Assembly (NCBI GenBank): GCA_024405735.1
Contig: JAKSOF010000003.1
Span: forward strand, 62,001 to 126,000
Direction of reading: 5' to 3'
Origin: Victivallaceae bacterium
Lineage (GTDB): Bacteria > Verrucomicrobiota > Lentisphaeria > Victivallales > Victivallaceae
DNA length: 64,000 nucleotides
Below, piece by piece: positions 63,221-64,000 of the stretch (position 1 is the first letter of the stretch; the number at the start of each line of letters is the position of its first letter). Position numbers and translations under genes: made by a program. The notes under the pieces were generated by a model. That model was not told the origin of the DNA, ran no database searches, and worked only from the letters and a program-made list of their open reading frames with translations.

Positions 63221-64000
63221 CAGGCGTTGTAGCTGAATTGGAATGCGCGGCAGGCTTTGACCGTATCGCGGATCTGGGCGATCAGCGCTTCGGGCACTGC
63301 GGCATTGGTTGTCATCACCGAGAGCGAACGGCCGGATCCCAGATCCTGCGGCGCACGGATGTCGATGATGTTGATCTTGTTTTCACCGAGAATGCCGGAG
63401 ATCCCGGCGATGATGCCCGGCGCGTCCTGGTACTCGACAAAGAGGTGGTTGCCGCAGGGATCGAGGTAAAGCCCCTCGAAATTGCCGATGCGCGAGATCA
63501 TCAGGCGGTTTTCGGCGATGGTCCCGCGGACGCTGACGCGGTAGATCGGATCGGCGCCGCCGAGCAAGTCGACGGTCAGCGATTCCCCGTAATTCTTGGT
63601 GTTGTCGACGTCGCGGTTGACCAGTTCGATGCCGGCGCTCTCCAAAGCCTTGGCGGCGTCTTTCGGCGCCTGATCCGCGAATTCCGCCGAGATCGCGGCG
63701 GCGATCGCTCCGGTCAGCCACGGACCGAATTTGGCGAGATCACCGTAGAAACTGGTCTCGATGCGCGAGACGTTGACCGTGCCGAGATAACTCTTGGCAA
63801 GCGACGCGACGGCAAAGGCGAGTTTCTGGTATTTGGCGTCGAGGCCGTCGGGGAGCGCCTTGTTGACGACCGCGCTCGTGATGCCCTTTTCAAAGTAGTC
63901 GCAAGTCTGCTCGGCGGCGCGGCAGGCGGCGTTGAAATTCGCCTCAAAAGTATTGGCTCCGAGGTGGGGCAGCATAATGTCGGCGATGTCCTTGACGCTC
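63220..64000 (-). CDS. serA: D-3-phosphoglycerate dehydrogenase (partial, 5' end outside window)
   Basis: The visible C-terminal 260 residues cover the end of the nucleotide-binding domain (VKDIADIMLPHLGANTFEAN with the catalytic His), the ASB domain, and a C-terminal ACT domain (LFVEYQDAPGIIAGISGILG). This is the long serA type, feedback-controlled by serine. The gene starts beyond 64000. Confidence 0.9.
   Translation of the reverse strand, partial: SVKDIADIMLPHLGANTFEANFNAACRAAEQTCDYFEKGITSAVVNKALPDGLDAKYQKLAFAVASLAKSYLGTVNVSRIETSFYGDLAKFGPWLTGAIAAAISAEFADQAPKDAAKALESAGIELVNRDVDNTKNYGESLTVDLLGGADPIYRVSVRGTIAENRLMISRIGNFEGLYLDPCGNHLFVEYQDAPGIIAGISGILGENKINIIDIRAPQDLGSGRSLSVMTTNAAVPEALIAQIRDTVKACRAFQFSYNA

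Noticed and set aside
1-64000. CRISPR array
   Set aside because: No set of regularly spaced repeats was seen; the few direct repeats are pairs.

Overview
The window is a chromosomal segment of a bacterium that most resembles the PVC group, probably a gut-type Lentisphaerota (Victivallis-like). This is an inference. It rests on the mix of a sialate O-acetylesterase, GH2 and GH39-like enzymes, a Ser/Thr kinase next to an ECF sigma factor, McsA/McsB, a PurL form without glutaminase, and DUF2924 plus serine-recombinase cargo. Genes carry strong Shine-Dalgarno sequences. Many are joined by ATGA overlaps. Several promoters share a TTGnnn, about 17 bp, TATATT layout.

Region 1 (1 to about 16,280) is a genomic island. 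On the minus strand it holds a candidate three-gene nuclease/ATPase defence operon: a GHKL ATPase with a C-terminal PD-(D/E)XK-like domain, a GIY-YIG/DUF4357 protein, and a PLD-SF2 helicase-DUF3427 protein. A truncated Nudix gene lies ahead of it. Next comes a HindIII-like restriction-modification pair (+), then small plasmid/phage-type genes (some decayed), a PrimPol-helicase replication protein behind imperfect direct repeats, a HARE-HTH protein, a DUF2924 protein, a large serine recombinase and a small ParB/HTH-like partner. The island stops beside a tRNA-Met(CAT), probably the initiator. The defence operon and RM pair are visibly AT-richer than the chromosomal genes.

Region 2 (16,300 to 26,320) is mixed accessory chromosome. 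It contains small secreted or membrane proteins, a kinase / ECF sigma / zinc-finger trio, an esterase, a secreted glycoside hydrolase, a DUF2157/GDYXXLXY membrane pair, and an AbiE-type (type IV) toxin-antitoxin system whose promoter is covered by an inverted repeat.

Region 3 (26,340 to 38,350) is core. A minus-strand operon (SIS isomerase, CdsA, Lrp-type regulator, aminotransferase, RecQ, anchored orphan) diverges from dnaN-recF-rmuC-glycosyltransferase-DedA and tRNA-Gln(CTG). The AT-rich gap between the two blocks carries DnaA-box-like 9-mers and sits at a strand switch, so it is a candidate replication origin.

Region 4 (38,450 to 43,660) is a carbohydrate locus of a sialate O-acetylesterase, an MFS transporter and a GH2 enzyme, with an operator-like palindrome at the first promoter.

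Region 5 (43,720 to 64,000) is housekeeping. It holds a PpiC-type isomerase, MurA with Asp in place of the catalytic Cys, malic enzyme, phosphomannomutase, a transketolase with a cysteine-rich C-terminal tail, RuvB, a CdsZ-like zinc-ribbon protein and DinG. A tightly overlapping operon follows: serA, an orphan, purL, a sigma-70 factor, a TtcA-like protein, mcsA and mcsB.
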